A DNA stretch of 17,760 nucleotides from Candidatus Staskawiczbacteria bacterium. Its GTDB lineage: Bacteria > Patescibacteriota > Minisyncoccia > Minisyncoccales > Staskawiczbacteraceae. Shown here one piece after another: positions 6,349 to 14,272 of this stretch. The notes below the pieces were generated by a model. The model was not told the DNA's origin. It ran no database searches and saw only the letters and a program-made list of their open reading frames with translations. The translations under genes were made by a program, and so were the position numbers. The DNA is taken from positions 1-17,760 of the forward strand of contig CAINMG010000118.1 of assembly GCA_903850725.1 (NCBI GenBank), read 5' to 3'. The first letter of the stretch is position 1. Each line of letters starts with the position of its first letter.

Positions 6349-7479
6349 ATGTTTAAGAGAATATTAGAAACACAAATAAAAAAAGATTTTTTCAGTGGGA
6401 AAATAATAGTTTTGGTTGGTGCCAGGCAAACTGGCAAAACAACGCTTTCTTTGGAATTAATTAAAGATTCTGCTGGTAGTGTAAAATTTTTCAATGGAGA
6501 TAATCCAACAGATAGAGATTCACTTTCAAATCGTGATTTTGATTTTTTGAAAAATTTAATTGGTGATGCTAAAATAATTTTTATTGACGAGGGGCAGAAA
6601 ATAGAAACAATAGGACAAACTTTAAAGTTAATGGTTGATAATTTTAAGAATCAAAAACAAATTATTGTTACAGGTTCTTCGGCATTTAATTTGCTAGAGA
6701 AAACACAAGAACCTCTTACTGGTAGAAAATTTGTTTTTAATCTTTTTCCAATATCTTTGCCTGAAATGTATAAAGATGATTTGCTTGGTTTTTTGAAAGG
6801 AGTTGAATCGCTTTTAATATATGGGAGTTATCCAGAAGTTGTGTCTAAAACATCATTTGAAGAAAAGGAAAAGATATTAAAAGAAATTTCTTCTAGCTAT
6901 CTTTATAAAGATATTTTAGAATTTCAAAGAATAAAAAGTTCTGATACACTTGTAAAATTGCTAAGAGCATTGGCCTTGCAAGTTGGCTCTGAAGTATCTT
7001 ATACGGAATTGGCAAATATAGTTGGAATAAACAGAGTTACTTTAGAACGATATGTGGATATTTTAGAAAAAAATTACATTATATTTCGACTTTCACCTTA
7101 TGCTAAAAATAAACGAAAAATTATTTCTAAACAAAGGAAAATTTATTTTTGGGATGTTGGTGTAAGAAATGCCGTAATTGATAATTTTAGCTTTCTTCTA
7201 TCAAGAAATGATGTGGGCGCTTTATGGGAAAATTATGCAATTGCCGAGCGACTTAAATATCAAGCTTATAATAATATTTCTTCTCAAAATTATTTTTGGA
7301 AAACTTATAGCGGAGCAGAAATTGATTTAATTGAAGATCGTGGAGGTAAAATTTTTGCCTATGAGATGAAGTGGAACAAAAATCAAAAAAATATAAATCC
7401 ACCAGCAAGATGGAAAGAAGAAAACCCGGATAGTGAATTCAAAATAATAAATCCAGAAAATATTAATAAATTTACTTAA
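6349..7479 (+). CDS. AAA ATPase with DUF4143 domain
   Basis: A 376-aa protein of the widespread AAA_14/DUF4143 family. The N-terminal P-loop ATPase has Walker A GARQTGKTT (24-32), Walker B IIFIDE (76-81) and a TGSSAF sensor-like segment (about 104-109). The C-terminal part (about 195-370) contains a winged-helix-like region (SYTELANIVGINRVTLERYV) and then the DUF4143 nuclease-fold core, with GAEIDLI followed by YEMKWN (Asp ... Glu-x-Lys). The function of the family is not established. Such genes are numerous and patchily distributed, and behave like accessory genes. Its stop codon directly abuts the next ATG (0 nt), so it is the first gene of the operon although it has no obvious role in sugar synthesis. 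The ATG at 6349 has no Shine-Dalgarno. Family call is strong; its purpose here is unknown. Confidence 0.85.
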   Translation: MFKRILETQIKKDFFSGKIIVLVGARQTGKTTLSLELIKDSAGSVKFFNGDNPTDRDSLSNRDFDFLKNLIGDAKIIFIDEGQKIETIGQTLKLMVDNFKNQKQIIVTGSSAFNLLEKTQEPLTGRKFVFNLFPISLPEMYKDDLLGFLKGVESLLIYGSYPEVVSKTSFEEKEKILKEISSSYLYKDILEFQRIKSSDTLVKLLRALALQVGSEVSYTELANIVGINRVTLERYVDILEKNYIIFRLSPYAKNKRKIISKQRKIYFWDVGVRNAVIDNFSFLLSRNDVGALWENYAIAERLKYQAYNNISSQNYFWKTYSGAEIDLIEDRGGKIFAYEMKWNKNQKNINPPARWKEENPDSEFKIINPENINKFT

Positions 7480-7923
7480 ATGGAAAATAAAAAAATAATT
7501 ATTACTTCGGGCTACTTTAACCCCTTGCATATTGGTCATATCAATTTAATTAGAGAAGCAAAAGAACTTGGAGATTTTTTAGTGGTGATTGTAAATAATG
7601 ATAATCAAGTAAAGATTAAGGGCTCTTTTCCTTTTATGCCAGAACAAGAAAGAATTGAAATTGTAAAAGCTTTGCGCTATGCAGATGATGTTTTTCTATC
7701 TATTGATCAAGATATTTCTGTTGGAAAAAGTCTAGAACTAGTTGCAAAAAAATATCCAGGAGATTTATATTTTGCTAAAGGCGGTGACAGAAATTTGGAA
7801 AATATACCAAATCAAGAAGTAAAGGCTTGTCAGAATTATAATATTAAAGTTGTTAATGGTATTGGCGGAGATAAAGCTCAAAGTTCTTCGTGGCTTATAA
7901 AAAATGCTTCAAAAACGATATGA
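7480..7923 (+). CDS. HxGH-motif nucleotidyltransferase (cytidylyl/adenylyltransferase-like)
   Basis: A 147-aa protein of the nucleotidyltransferase alpha/beta phosphodiesterase superfamily, similar to glycerol-3-phosphate cytidylyltransferase and the RfaE C-terminal domain. Such enzymes join a nucleotide to a sugar or polyol phosphate. The catalytic H17-I-G-H20 lies in SGYFNPLHIGH, after the first beta strand. A VVNND segment and an EQERIEIV segment follow as in the family, and near the C-terminus AQSSSWLI takes the place of the usual S/T-S-x-I nucleotide-binding motif. It begins directly after the ATPase stop and overlaps the next start as ATGA. The substrate is unknown. Context suggests activation of a glycan or polyol component, but the nucleotide (CTP or ATP) cannot be read from the sequence. 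Confidence 0.75.
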   Translation: MENKKIIITSGYFNPLHIGHINLIREAKELGDFLVVIVNNDNQVKIKGSFPFMPEQERIEIVKALRYADDVFLSIDQDISVGKSLELVAKKYPGDLYFAKGGDRNLENIPNQEVKACQNYNIKVVNGIGGDKAQSSSWLIKNASKTI

Positions 7924-8777
7924 AAAATATTAGAATTATTCCAAGACTAGATATTAAGGGGCCTAATTTGGTTAAAGGAATACATCTTGAAGGGTTAAGG
8001 GTTTTAGGGAGCCCAGAGGATTTTGCAGAACATTATTATAATGCAGGAGCTGATGAATTAATATATATGGATGTTGTTGCCAGTTTATACGGAAGAAACG
8101 GTTTAATGGATATAATTGAAAAAACAGCTAAAAAAATTTTTATTCCTCTTACTGTTGGTGGCGGTTTAAGAACTTTAGAAGATATAAAAAATGTGTTAAG
8201 AGCTGGGGCAGATAAAGTATCTTTAAATACCATAGCAATTAAAAATCCAAATATCATTTTAGAAGCATCTAGAAGGTTTGGGTCGTCTACTATTGTTGTA
8301 TCTATTGAAGCTATAAAGCAAAATGATGGTAAATATATGGCATTTATTGAAAATGCCAGAGAATCCACAGGGGTAGAGGTTTTTTCTTGGGCAAAAAAAG
8401 TTGAAGAATTAGGGGCTGGTGAAATTTTGTTGACATCTGTAAATAATGAGGGCACAGGTTCTGGCTATGATATTGAGTTGACTAGGAAAGTTTCAGAATT
8501 AGTTTCAATACCAGTAATAGCTAATGGTGGTGCTGGAGAGCTGGAAGACGTAGTAAATGTTATAAAACAAGGCAAAGCAGATGCAGTTAGTTTGGCTTCT
8601 ATGGTGCATTATGATTATGTTAAAAAATCTATGGTAAATGGTAGCTTGCTAAAAAATCAAGCTGAAGGCAATATTGATTTTTTAAAATTTGGAAAAATTT
8701 CAGAGAAAATAGAAACATCTGGCATAGAGGAAATAAAATTTTATCTTAAAGACAAGGGCATTAATTGCAGAAAATAA
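7920..8777 (+). CDS. HisF-like ammonia-channel subunit for sugar amidination
   Basis: A 285-aa TIM barrel closely resembling imidazole glycerol phosphate synthase cyclase subunits. In nonulosonic/aminuronic acid pathways such a HisF paralogue works with HisH to deliver ammonia to a WbpG/PseA-type amidotransferase. The start is set at 7920, where ATGA couples it to the previous stop; this gives the classical RLDIKGPNLVKG N-terminus with Asp11. LTVGGGLR (77-84) and VIANGGAG (199-206) are the phosphate-binding loops. Residues critical for true cyclase chemistry have changed: the position of catalytic Asp130 (usual motif AIDA) is Glu130 in SIEA, and the usual TSIDRDGT reads TSVNNEGT (172-179). 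The C-terminus extends beyond the barrel, as in WbuZ-type homologues. The adjacent HisH and amidotransferase genes, and the absence of other his genes, argue against histidine synthesis. Confidence 0.8.
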   Translation: MKNIRIIPRLDIKGPNLVKGIHLEGLRVLGSPEDFAEHYYNAGADELIYMDVVASLYGRNGLMDIIEKTAKKIFIPLTVGGGLRTLEDIKNVLRAGADKVSLNTIAIKNPNIILEASRRFGSSTIVVSIEAIKQNDGKYMAFIENARESTGVEVFSWAKKVEELGAGEILLTSVNNEGTGSGYDIELTRKVSELVSIPVIANGGAGELEDVVNVIKQGKADAVSLASMVHYDYVKKSMVNGSLLKNQAEGNIDFLKFGKISEKIETSGIEEIKFYLKDKGINCRK

Positions 8778-8778
8778 T

Positions 8779-9432
8779 ATGACAAATGAAAAAAATAAAA
8801 AAGTTGTCATTGTTGATTATGCCATGGGGAACATATTCAGCGTTAAATTGGCTTGCCAAAAGGTTGGAATTTGTGCTATAGTATCAAATGACAAAAAAGA
8901 GATTAGTAATGCCTCTGCTTTGATTTTACCTGGAGTTGGAGCTTTTGCAGATGCAATGGCAACGCTGGAAAAATTAGATTTAGTGAGAACAATAAAGGAG
9001 TTTATTGCCTCCGGACGGCCATTTCTGGGAATATGTTTGGGGATGCAGTTATTGATGTCAGAAAGCGAAGAATTTGGTTTGCATAAAGGGCTAGATATAA
9101 TTAAGGGTAGGGTAGTAAAATTTCCAGCTGTAAATGATAAAGTGCCTCAGGTTGGATGGAATCAAATTACAAAACCTTCATATAGTAATATAAATTGGGA
9201 AGAAACTCTGTTAAAAGGTTTATCGGAAAAAGATTTTATGTATTTTGTGCATTCGTTTTATGTTTTACCAAATAATAACAACATTGTTGTATCGGAAACA
9301 AATTATGCTGGGTTAAATTATTGTTCCAGCTTAAGAGAAAAAAATATTTATGCTTGTCAGTTTCACCCAGAGAAAAGCGGAGAGAGTGGATTGTTGATTT
9401 ATAGAAATTTTTATAATCTTATTAACAAATAA
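8779..9432 (+). CDS. HisH-like glutamine amidotransferase subunit
   Basis: A 217-aa class I glutamine amidotransferase that hydrolyses glutamine and passes ammonia to its HisF-like partner. The catalytic triad is complete: Cys86 in GICLGMQ (84-90), His196 and Glu198 in QFHPEKSG (194-201). The oxyanion-side PGVGAF (51-56) and the YFVHSFY segment (155-161) are as in HisH. It starts 1 nt after the HisF-like gene and ends 1 nt before the amidotransferase gene, so the three are made together. As the pathway partner is a sugar amidotransferase, its job is most likely ammonia supply for acetamidino formation, as proposed for HisH2 of Pseudomonas O-antigen loci. That role is inferred from the context; the enzyme class is clear. 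Confidence 0.88.
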   Translation: MTNEKNKKVVIVDYAMGNIFSVKLACQKVGICAIVSNDKKEISNASALILPGVGAFADAMATLEKLDLVRTIKEFIASGRPFLGICLGMQLLMSESEEFGLHKGLDIIKGRVVKFPAVNDKVPQVGWNQITKPSYSNINWEETLLKGLSEKDFMYFVHSFYVLPNNNNIVVSETNYAGLNYCSSLREKNIYACQFHPEKSGESGLLIYRNFYNLINK

Positions 9433-9433
9433 T

Positions 9434-10663
9434 ATGGCAGATGAAAAATTAGAAGTTAAATATGGATTGCCGGAAAAAGTTATTTTTTGTAAAAAATGCG
9501 TGATATCAAATCAGCGCCCTGCTTCTAGTGTAGAATTCAAGCATATTTTAAATTCAACTCACAAGACAATGAATATTGACCAGGATGGTATTTGCGATGC
9601 TTGCAGGTTTGCAGAAAAAAAAGAGCAAATTAATTGGCAAGAAAGAGAAAAAGAGTTAATTATTTTGCTTGATAAATATAGAAAAAATGATGGATCTTAT
9701 GATTGTGTTGTGGCTGGAAGTGGGGGAAAAGATAGCGCTATGTCTGCTCATTTGTTAAAATATAAATATGGAATGAACCCGCTCACTGTTACTTGGCCTC
9801 CGATTTTGTATACTGACTACGGCTATGAAAATTTTAAAAACTGGATAGAGGTGGGTGGTTTTGATAATGTCACATTTAAGCCAAATGGTAGAGTTATGAA
9901 GCTATTAACTCGGCTTTCAATAGAAAATCTTTTGCATCCTTTCCAAACATTTATTTTGGGCCAGAAAAATTTGCCACCAAAAGTTGCATTAAAATATGGC
10001 ATCTCTTTGGTTTTTTATGGTGAGAATGAAGCTGAATACGGTAATCCTATTGCAGACAATAAAACTTCTTTAAGGAGTAAGGCATTTTACACAGCTGAAA
10101 ATTTAGATGAGTTGTCTTTAGGGGGAGTTTCAGTGAAAGATTTGATTCTAAAGCATGGTTTAAAAAAAGCAGATATTGTTCCTTTTTTGCCAGCTGATTA
10201 TAAGGAAATAGAAAAATCAAACATTGAAGTAAGATATTTAGGATATTATGTAAAATGGACTCCTCAAGAAAGTTATTATTATGCAGTAGAACATACAGGT
10301 TTTAAGGCAAGGCCTTTTAGATCTCAAGGAACTTATAGCAAATATAGTAGCATTGATGATAAAATTGATGATTTACATTATTATACAACTTTTATTAAAT
10401 TTGGAATTGGAAGAGCAACTTATGACGCTTCTCAGGAGATAAGAAATAAACATTTAACTAGAGAAGAGGGCCTGGCTCTGGTTAAAAAATTTGATGGAGA
10501 ATTCCCAGACAGATATTTTAACGAAGTTATGAATTATTTGGGAATAAAACCAGAAAAATTTTTAGAATTGTGCGACCAGTTCCGTTCGCCACATTTATGG
10601 GAAAAAGTTGGTAGCGAGTGGAAATTAAGGTACACAGTTAACAAAGACGGTACAGATGATTAA
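9434..10663 (+). CDS. N-acetyl sugar amidotransferase (WbpG/PseA/WbuX family)
   Basis: A 409-aa PP-loop ATP pyrophosphatase of the N-acetyl sugar amidotransferase family. These enzymes adenylate the acetamido oxygen and replace it with ammonia to give an acetamidino group. The ATP-binding PP-loop is GSGGKDSA (95-102). Two cysteine pairs precede it (C19xxC22 and C54xxC57), as seen in this family, probably binding a metal. Conserved later parts include YGENEAEYGNP and a WTPQESYYYA segment. Length is close to that of relatives. It follows HisF- and HisH-like genes and precedes NeuA/NeuB/NeuC genes, which together predict an amidinated nonulosonic acid as in Campylobacter and Legionella glycans. 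The exact substrate could instead be another N-acetylated sugar, as with WbpG. Confidence 0.85.
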   Translation: MADEKLEVKYGLPEKVIFCKKCVISNQRPASSVEFKHILNSTHKTMNIDQDGICDACRFAEKKEQINWQEREKELIILLDKYRKNDGSYDCVVAGSGGKDSAMSAHLLKYKYGMNPLTVTWPPILYTDYGYENFKNWIEVGGFDNVTFKPNGRVMKLLTRLSIENLLHPFQTFILGQKNLPPKVALKYGISLVFYGENEAEYGNPIADNKTSLRSKAFYTAENLDELSLGGVSVKDLILKHGLKKADIVPFLPADYKEIEKSNIEVRYLGYYVKWTPQESYYYAVEHTGFKARPFRSQGTYSKYSSIDDKIDDLHYYTTFIKFGIGRATYDASQEIRNKHLTREEGLALVKKFDGEFPDRYFNEVMNYLGIKPEKFLELCDQFRSPHLWEKVGSEWKLRYTVNKDGTDD

Positions 10664-11336
10664 GTCAAAAAAAGTATTAGCAATAATTCCCGCAAGAGGA
10701 GGATCAAAGGGTGTTTTGAGAAAAAACATCAAGCTTTTGGCCGGCAAGCCTCTTATTAAGTATGCAATTGAATCAGCTCAAAAAAGCAAATATTTTGATA
10801 AGATTGTGGTCTCCACAGACGACAAGGAAATTATAGAAATTTCAAAAGAATCCGGGGTATTAGTGATTAAAAGACCAAAAAGGTTAGCCACAGATAGTTC
10901 ACCAATAATGGACTCAATAAGGCATGTTCTAGATTTTTTAAAAAATAAAGATAAATATGTTTCCGACTTTGTGGTTATTTTACAACCCACTTCTCCGTTA
11001 AGAACAACAGAGACAATTAATCTTGCTATAGAAAAGTTTTTTAAAAATCACAGAAACTATGACTCTTTGGTGCCACTTTTTCCGCTTGAAATAAAAACTG
11101 GAAAAGTTATAAATAATATTTATCAACCAAAATATAAATTAGGCGTAAACAGACAAGAATTACAAAAAGTCTATAAAGAATGTGGAACAATATTTATATT
11201 AAAGACAAATTTTGTAAATATAAAGAAAGATTTTGGTAGGAAAATTTTTCCATTCATAATAAAAGATCACAAAGAGTCCATTGATATAGATACTGAGGAT
11301 GATTTTAAAAAGGCAGAACATTTTTTAATAAGTTAA
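10656..11336 (+). CDS. CMP-nonulosonic acid cytidylyltransferase (NeuA/LegF type)
   Basis: A 226-aa enzyme that couples CMP from CTP to a nonulosonic acid (sialic-, legionaminic- or pseudaminic-like), giving the activated donor. The nucleotide-binding signature IPARGGSKGVLRKNI spans residues 11-25. VVSTDD (51-56), LQPTSPLR (109-116) and the metal/sugar region IDIDTEDD (209-216) follow in family order. There is no extra esterase or phosphatase domain, and the length is that of single-domain members. Its ATG overlaps the amidotransferase stop by 8 nt, and the NeuB-type gene follows after 5 nt. The sequence does not tell sialic from legionaminic or pseudaminic acid; the hydrolysing-epimerase gene downstream favours the first two. 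Confidence 0.87.
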   Translation: MIKSKKVLAIIPARGGSKGVLRKNIKLLAGKPLIKYAIESAQKSKYFDKIVVSTDDKEIIEISKESGVLVIKRPKRLATDSSPIMDSIRHVLDFLKNKDKYVSDFVVILQPTSPLRTTETINLAIEKFFKNHRNYDSLVPLFPLEIKTGKVINNIYQPKYKLGVNRQELQKVYKECGTIFILKTNFVNIKKDFGRKIFPFIIKDHKESIDIDTEDDFKKAEHFLIS

Positions 11337-11341
11337 GTTTT

Positions 11342-12385
11342 ATGAAAAATAATATAATTAAAATAAAGGGCAGGAAGATTGGGCAAGGCTTTGCACCTTT
11401 TGTAATAGCTGAAGTTGGAATAAATCATGAAGGCAGTTTAAAAAAAGCTAAACAAATGGTTGATGATGCTAAAAAGGCCGGAGCAGAATGTGTTAAGTTT
11501 CAATCACATATTATTGAAGATGAAATGATAGAAAATAATGTAATTCCAGGAAACGCGAAAGAGTCTATTTGGAATATAATGAAGCGTTGTGCGTTAACGT
11601 TAGCTGAAGAAATAGAGCTTAAAAAATATGTTGAGGAAAATGATATGATTTATTTGTGCACACCGTTTTCTAGAGCGGCTGCAGATAGGTTACAAAAAAT
11701 GAATGTTTCTGCATTTAAAATAGGTTCTGGGGAATGTAATAATTATCCTTTAATAGAACACATCGCTTCTTTTAAAAAACCAATTATTTTAAGCACAGGA
11801 ATGAATGATTTAGAAAGCATTAAAAAAAGTGTTGTTATTTTAGAAAAAAATAAAGTTCAATATGCCTTATTGCATTGCACATCAATTTATCCTACGCCTT
11901 ATGAAAAAGTAAGATTAAATGCTATGATGGATCTTAAAAATAATTTTAAAAATACAGTTATTGGACTTAGCGACCATTCACTGGGAAATTATACTTCATT
12001 TGCTGCAATTGCTTTGGGGGCTTGTATTGTAGAAAAACATTTTACCTCAGACAAAACCTGGCCTGGCCCAGATGTTCCAATATCAATAGATCCTTCTGAG
12101 CTTAAAGATTTAATTATGGGATCTAAAGCCATATATAGCGCTTTGGGTGGGACAAAAGCAATTTTAAAAGAGGAGACTCCAACAATAAAATTTGCATATG
12201 CCTCAGTAGTTACAATAAAAGATATGGCAAAAGGAGAAATTTTTACCAAAAACAATTTATGGGTTAAAAGACCTGGTACGGGTCAAATACTAGCTGAAAA
12301 TTATAATAAAATTCTTGGCAAAAAAGCAAGTCGTGATATTAAAAACAATACTCAATTAAAATGGAAAGACGTGTTAAAAAAATAG
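11342..12385 (+). CDS. Nonulosonic acid synthase (NeuB/LegI type)
   Basis: A 347-aa enzyme that condenses phosphoenolpyruvate with an N-acyl mannosamine-type sugar to form a nine-carbon acid. The N-terminal TIM barrel begins with AEVGINHEGS (23-32) and VKFQSH (51-56). Further family marks are FKIGSGECNN, LSTGMN, LHCTSIYPTP, GLSDHSLG and VEKHFTSDKTWPGPD. The C-terminal SAF/antifreeze-like domain (about 286-345) carries VKRPGTG, which closes over the partner active site in the dimer. Length and domain order are full. Its 3' end overlaps the following NeuC-type gene by 25 nt. NeuB, LegI and PseI cannot be separated with confidence from a sequence alone. Confidence 0.9.
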   Translation: MKNNIIKIKGRKIGQGFAPFVIAEVGINHEGSLKKAKQMVDDAKKAGAECVKFQSHIIEDEMIENNVIPGNAKESIWNIMKRCALTLAEEIELKKYVEENDMIYLCTPFSRAAADRLQKMNVSAFKIGSGECNNYPLIEHIASFKKPIILSTGMNDLESIKKSVVILEKNKVQYALLHCTSIYPTPYEKVRLNAMMDLKNNFKNTVIGLSDHSLGNYTSFAAIALGACIVEKHFTSDKTWPGPDVPISIDPSELKDLIMGSKAIYSALGGTKAILKEETPTIKFAYASVVTIKDMAKGEIFTKNNLWVKRPGTGQILAENYNKILGKKASRDIKNNTQLKWKDVLKK

Positions 12386-13494
12386 TTTTCCTTACTGCTA
12401 CTAGAGCTGATTTTGGAAAGTTAAAGTCACTTATTAAGGTAATTGATGAATCAAAAACTTTTGAATGTTTTGTTTTTGTTACGGGTATGCACACTTTAAA
12501 AAAATATGGATCTACTTACGACGAGGTGAAAAAACAAAGGTATAAAAACATTTTTGTTTGGCCAAATCAGAAAGACGAAACTAATATGGACATTATTTTA
12601 GCTAATACTATAAAAGGATTTAGTAAATATATAAACAAAATTAAGCCAGATATGATTGTTGTGCACGGGGATCGGGTTGAACCATTAGCCGGAGCAATAG
12701 TAGGAACTTTAAATAATATTTTAGTTTCACACGTAGAAGGTGGGGAGGTCTCTGGTACAGTTGACGAATCAATGCGTCATGCTATTTCTAAACTTTCACA
12801 ATTACATTTTACTGCTAATAAAGAAGCCCAAAGAAGACTTATACAAATGGGAGAGAACGCAAAAAGTATTTTTGTAATTGGTTCTCCAGATATCGATATA
12901 ATGAAATCAAAAAATTTGCCGACAATTATGCAGGTAAAAGAAAGATACCAGATACCATATAAAAAATACTCTATTTTTGTCTACCACCCAGTTACAACTG
13001 AAATAAAATCTTTAAAAAGAGATATCCAAAAAATTGTTAAAGCTGTATGTCAATCACAAAAAAATTACGTATTTATTTATCCAAATAATGATTTGGGGAA
13101 TGATATTATTTTGTCAGAATATAAAAAGTTAAAAAATAAAAAACAAATAAAAATTTTTCCATCACTTAGGTTTGAATATTTTTTGTCATTATTAAAAAAC
13201 GCAGAATTTATTATTGGCAATTCCAGCAGTGGGATAAGAGAGGCTGAATTTTTTGGAGTTTCTGCAATAAATATTGGGACCAGGCAACAAAATAGAACTA
13301 AAAATAAAGATATAATAAATATTAAAGCTGACACAAAAGAAATCCTTAATGCAATTGGAGAAATAAAAGAAAATAAAATTAAAAAAAGCAGTAATTTTGG
13401 AAACGGTAAAAGTATGGAGAAATTTTATGAAATAATATCTAGAAGCAGTTTTTGGAAAGCAAAAATTCAAAAACAATTTTTAGATTTAAATTAA
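12361..13494 (+). CDS. UDP-N-acetylglucosamine 2-epimerase, hydrolysing (NeuC/LegG type)
   Basis: A 377-aa enzyme of the epimerase_2/GT-B fold family that releases UDP and inverts C2, producing ManNAc or the 2,4-diacetamido-6-deoxy mannose used by the NeuB-type enzyme. Diagnostic parts are TATRADFGKLK (12-22), VHGDRVEPLAGA (101-112), the VEGGEVSGTVDESMRH segment (125-140), HPVTTE and the C-terminal GNSSSGIREAEFFGV. The GEVSGT-DES-RHAISK pattern marks the hydrolysing NeuC/LegG branch rather than the non-hydrolysing WecB branch. Its ATG lies 25 nt inside the NeuB-type gene, and no nearer in-frame start suits. LegB, LegC and LegH are not in the window, so whether the substrate is UDP-GlcNAc or its bacillosamine-like derivative is undecided. 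Confidence 0.87.
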   Translation: MERRVKKIVFLTATRADFGKLKSLIKVIDESKTFECFVFVTGMHTLKKYGSTYDEVKKQRYKNIFVWPNQKDETNMDIILANTIKGFSKYINKIKPDMIVVHGDRVEPLAGAIVGTLNNILVSHVEGGEVSGTVDESMRHAISKLSQLHFTANKEAQRRLIQMGENAKSIFVIGSPDIDIMKSKNLPTIMQVKERYQIPYKKYSIFVYHPVTTEIKSLKRDIQKIVKAVCQSQKNYVFIYPNNDLGNDIILSEYKKLKNKKQIKIFPSLRFEYFLSLLKNAEFIIGNSSSGIREAEFFGVSAINIGTRQQNRTKNKDIINIKADTKEILNAIGEIKENKIKKSSNFGNGKSMEKFYEIISRSSFWKAKIQKQFLDLN

Positions 13495-13498
13495 TATT

Positions 13499-14272
13499 AT
13501 GAAAACAATAATACTTTGTGGCGGATCTGGAACAAGATTAAAAGAGGAAACAGAATTTAAACCCAAGCCAATGGTAGAAGTTGGCGGGAAGCCTATTTTG
13601 TGGCATATTATGAAAATTTATAACCATTACGGCTATAAGGATTTTGTTTTGGCATTGGGTTATAAAGGAAGTTATATTAAAGACTATTTTTTAAAGCAAA
13701 GACACTATTCTTGCGATTTTGCGCTTAAAACTAGCGAAGGTAAAGTCTCTAATTTTTTTGAAGATAATCAAAAGCAAGATGATTTTAATATTATTTTTGC
13801 TGAGACAGGTTTTGAAACTCCTCACGGAGAAAGAGTTTTGATGCTCAAAAAATACATTACAGAAGATATGTTTATGGTTACTTATGGAGACGGAGTTTCT
13901 GATATTGATATAAGCAAATTAGTGGAGTTTCATAAAAGTCACGGCAAAATAGCTACTATTACTGGGGTTCACCCAACATCAAGGTGGGGGTTGGTAAATT
14001 CTGATGATAACAGCATGGTTACAGAATTTGCTCAAAAACCAATGCTTTACGATTACACTAATGGTGGATTTATGATTTTTAATAAAGAATTTTTTAATTA
14101 TATAGAACCTGGAGAAATGATAGAGGAGTCTTTCGCAAAATTAATTCCTCAAAAACAATTAGCCATTTATAAACATGAGGGAGATTGGCACTGTATGGAT
14201 ACGTATAAAGATTTTGTTGACTTAAATAAATTGTGGTTAAAAGACCCAAAATGGAAAATATGGAACGATTAA
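13499..14272 (+). CDS. rfbF: Glucose-1-phosphate cytidylyltransferase
   Basis: A 257-aa enzyme forming CDP-glucose from CTP and glucose 1-phosphate, the first step toward CDP-linked 6-deoxy and 3,6-dideoxy sugars. The nucleotide-binding loop LCGGSGTRLKEET (6-18) with EFKPKPMVEVGGKPILWHI matches RfbF/DdhA closely. MVTYGDGVSD carries the metal-binding Asp, and HPTSRWG, NGGFMIF and the EGDWHCMDTYKD segment are also family features. Length is exactly typical. It begins 4 nt after the NeuC-type gene and overlaps the dehydratase-like gene that uses its product. This is one of the safest specific calls in the window. Confidence 0.93.
   Translation: MKTIILCGGSGTRLKEETEFKPKPMVEVGGKPILWHIMKIYNHYGYKDFVLALGYKGSYIKDYFLKQRHYSCDFALKTSEGKVSNFFEDNQKQDDFNIIFAETGFETPHGERVLMLKKYITEDMFMVTYGDGVSDIDISKLVEFHKSHGKIATITGVHPTSRWGLVNSDDNSMVTEFAQKPMLYDYTNGGFMIFNKEFFNYIEPGEMIEESFAKLIPQKQLAIYKHEGDWHCMDTYKDFVDLNKLWLKDPKWKIWND

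Noticed and set aside
6333..6356. Seven-codon leader peptide overlapping the ATPase start
   Set aside because: An ATG to TAA frame exists (MLICYYV), but there is no Shine-Dalgarno, no attenuator hairpin and no regulatory codon run; chance is sufficient in AT-rich DNA.
3903..7923. Alternative genetic code with TGA as glycine (Gracilibacteria/SR1)
   Set aside because: TGA ends both the ligase and the nucleotidyltransferase at sensible family lengths, and no internal TGA occurs in the conserved genes.
8841..8846. Isolated TCAGCG in the HisH-like gene as another repeat tract
   Set aside because: Single copy with no neighbour at an 11-12-nt step, encoding the conserved N-terminal region of HisH.
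7920..9432. HisF/HisH as histidine biosynthesis genes
   Set aside because: No other his gene is nearby, key HisF acids are changed, and a sugar amidotransferase gene follows after 1 nt.
10656..13494. Pseudaminic acid (PseF/PseI/PseG) pathway
   Set aside because: The 377-aa protein is a NeuC/LegG-type hydrolysing 2-epimerase, not a PseG-like hydrolase, and no PseB/PseC/PseH is visible.
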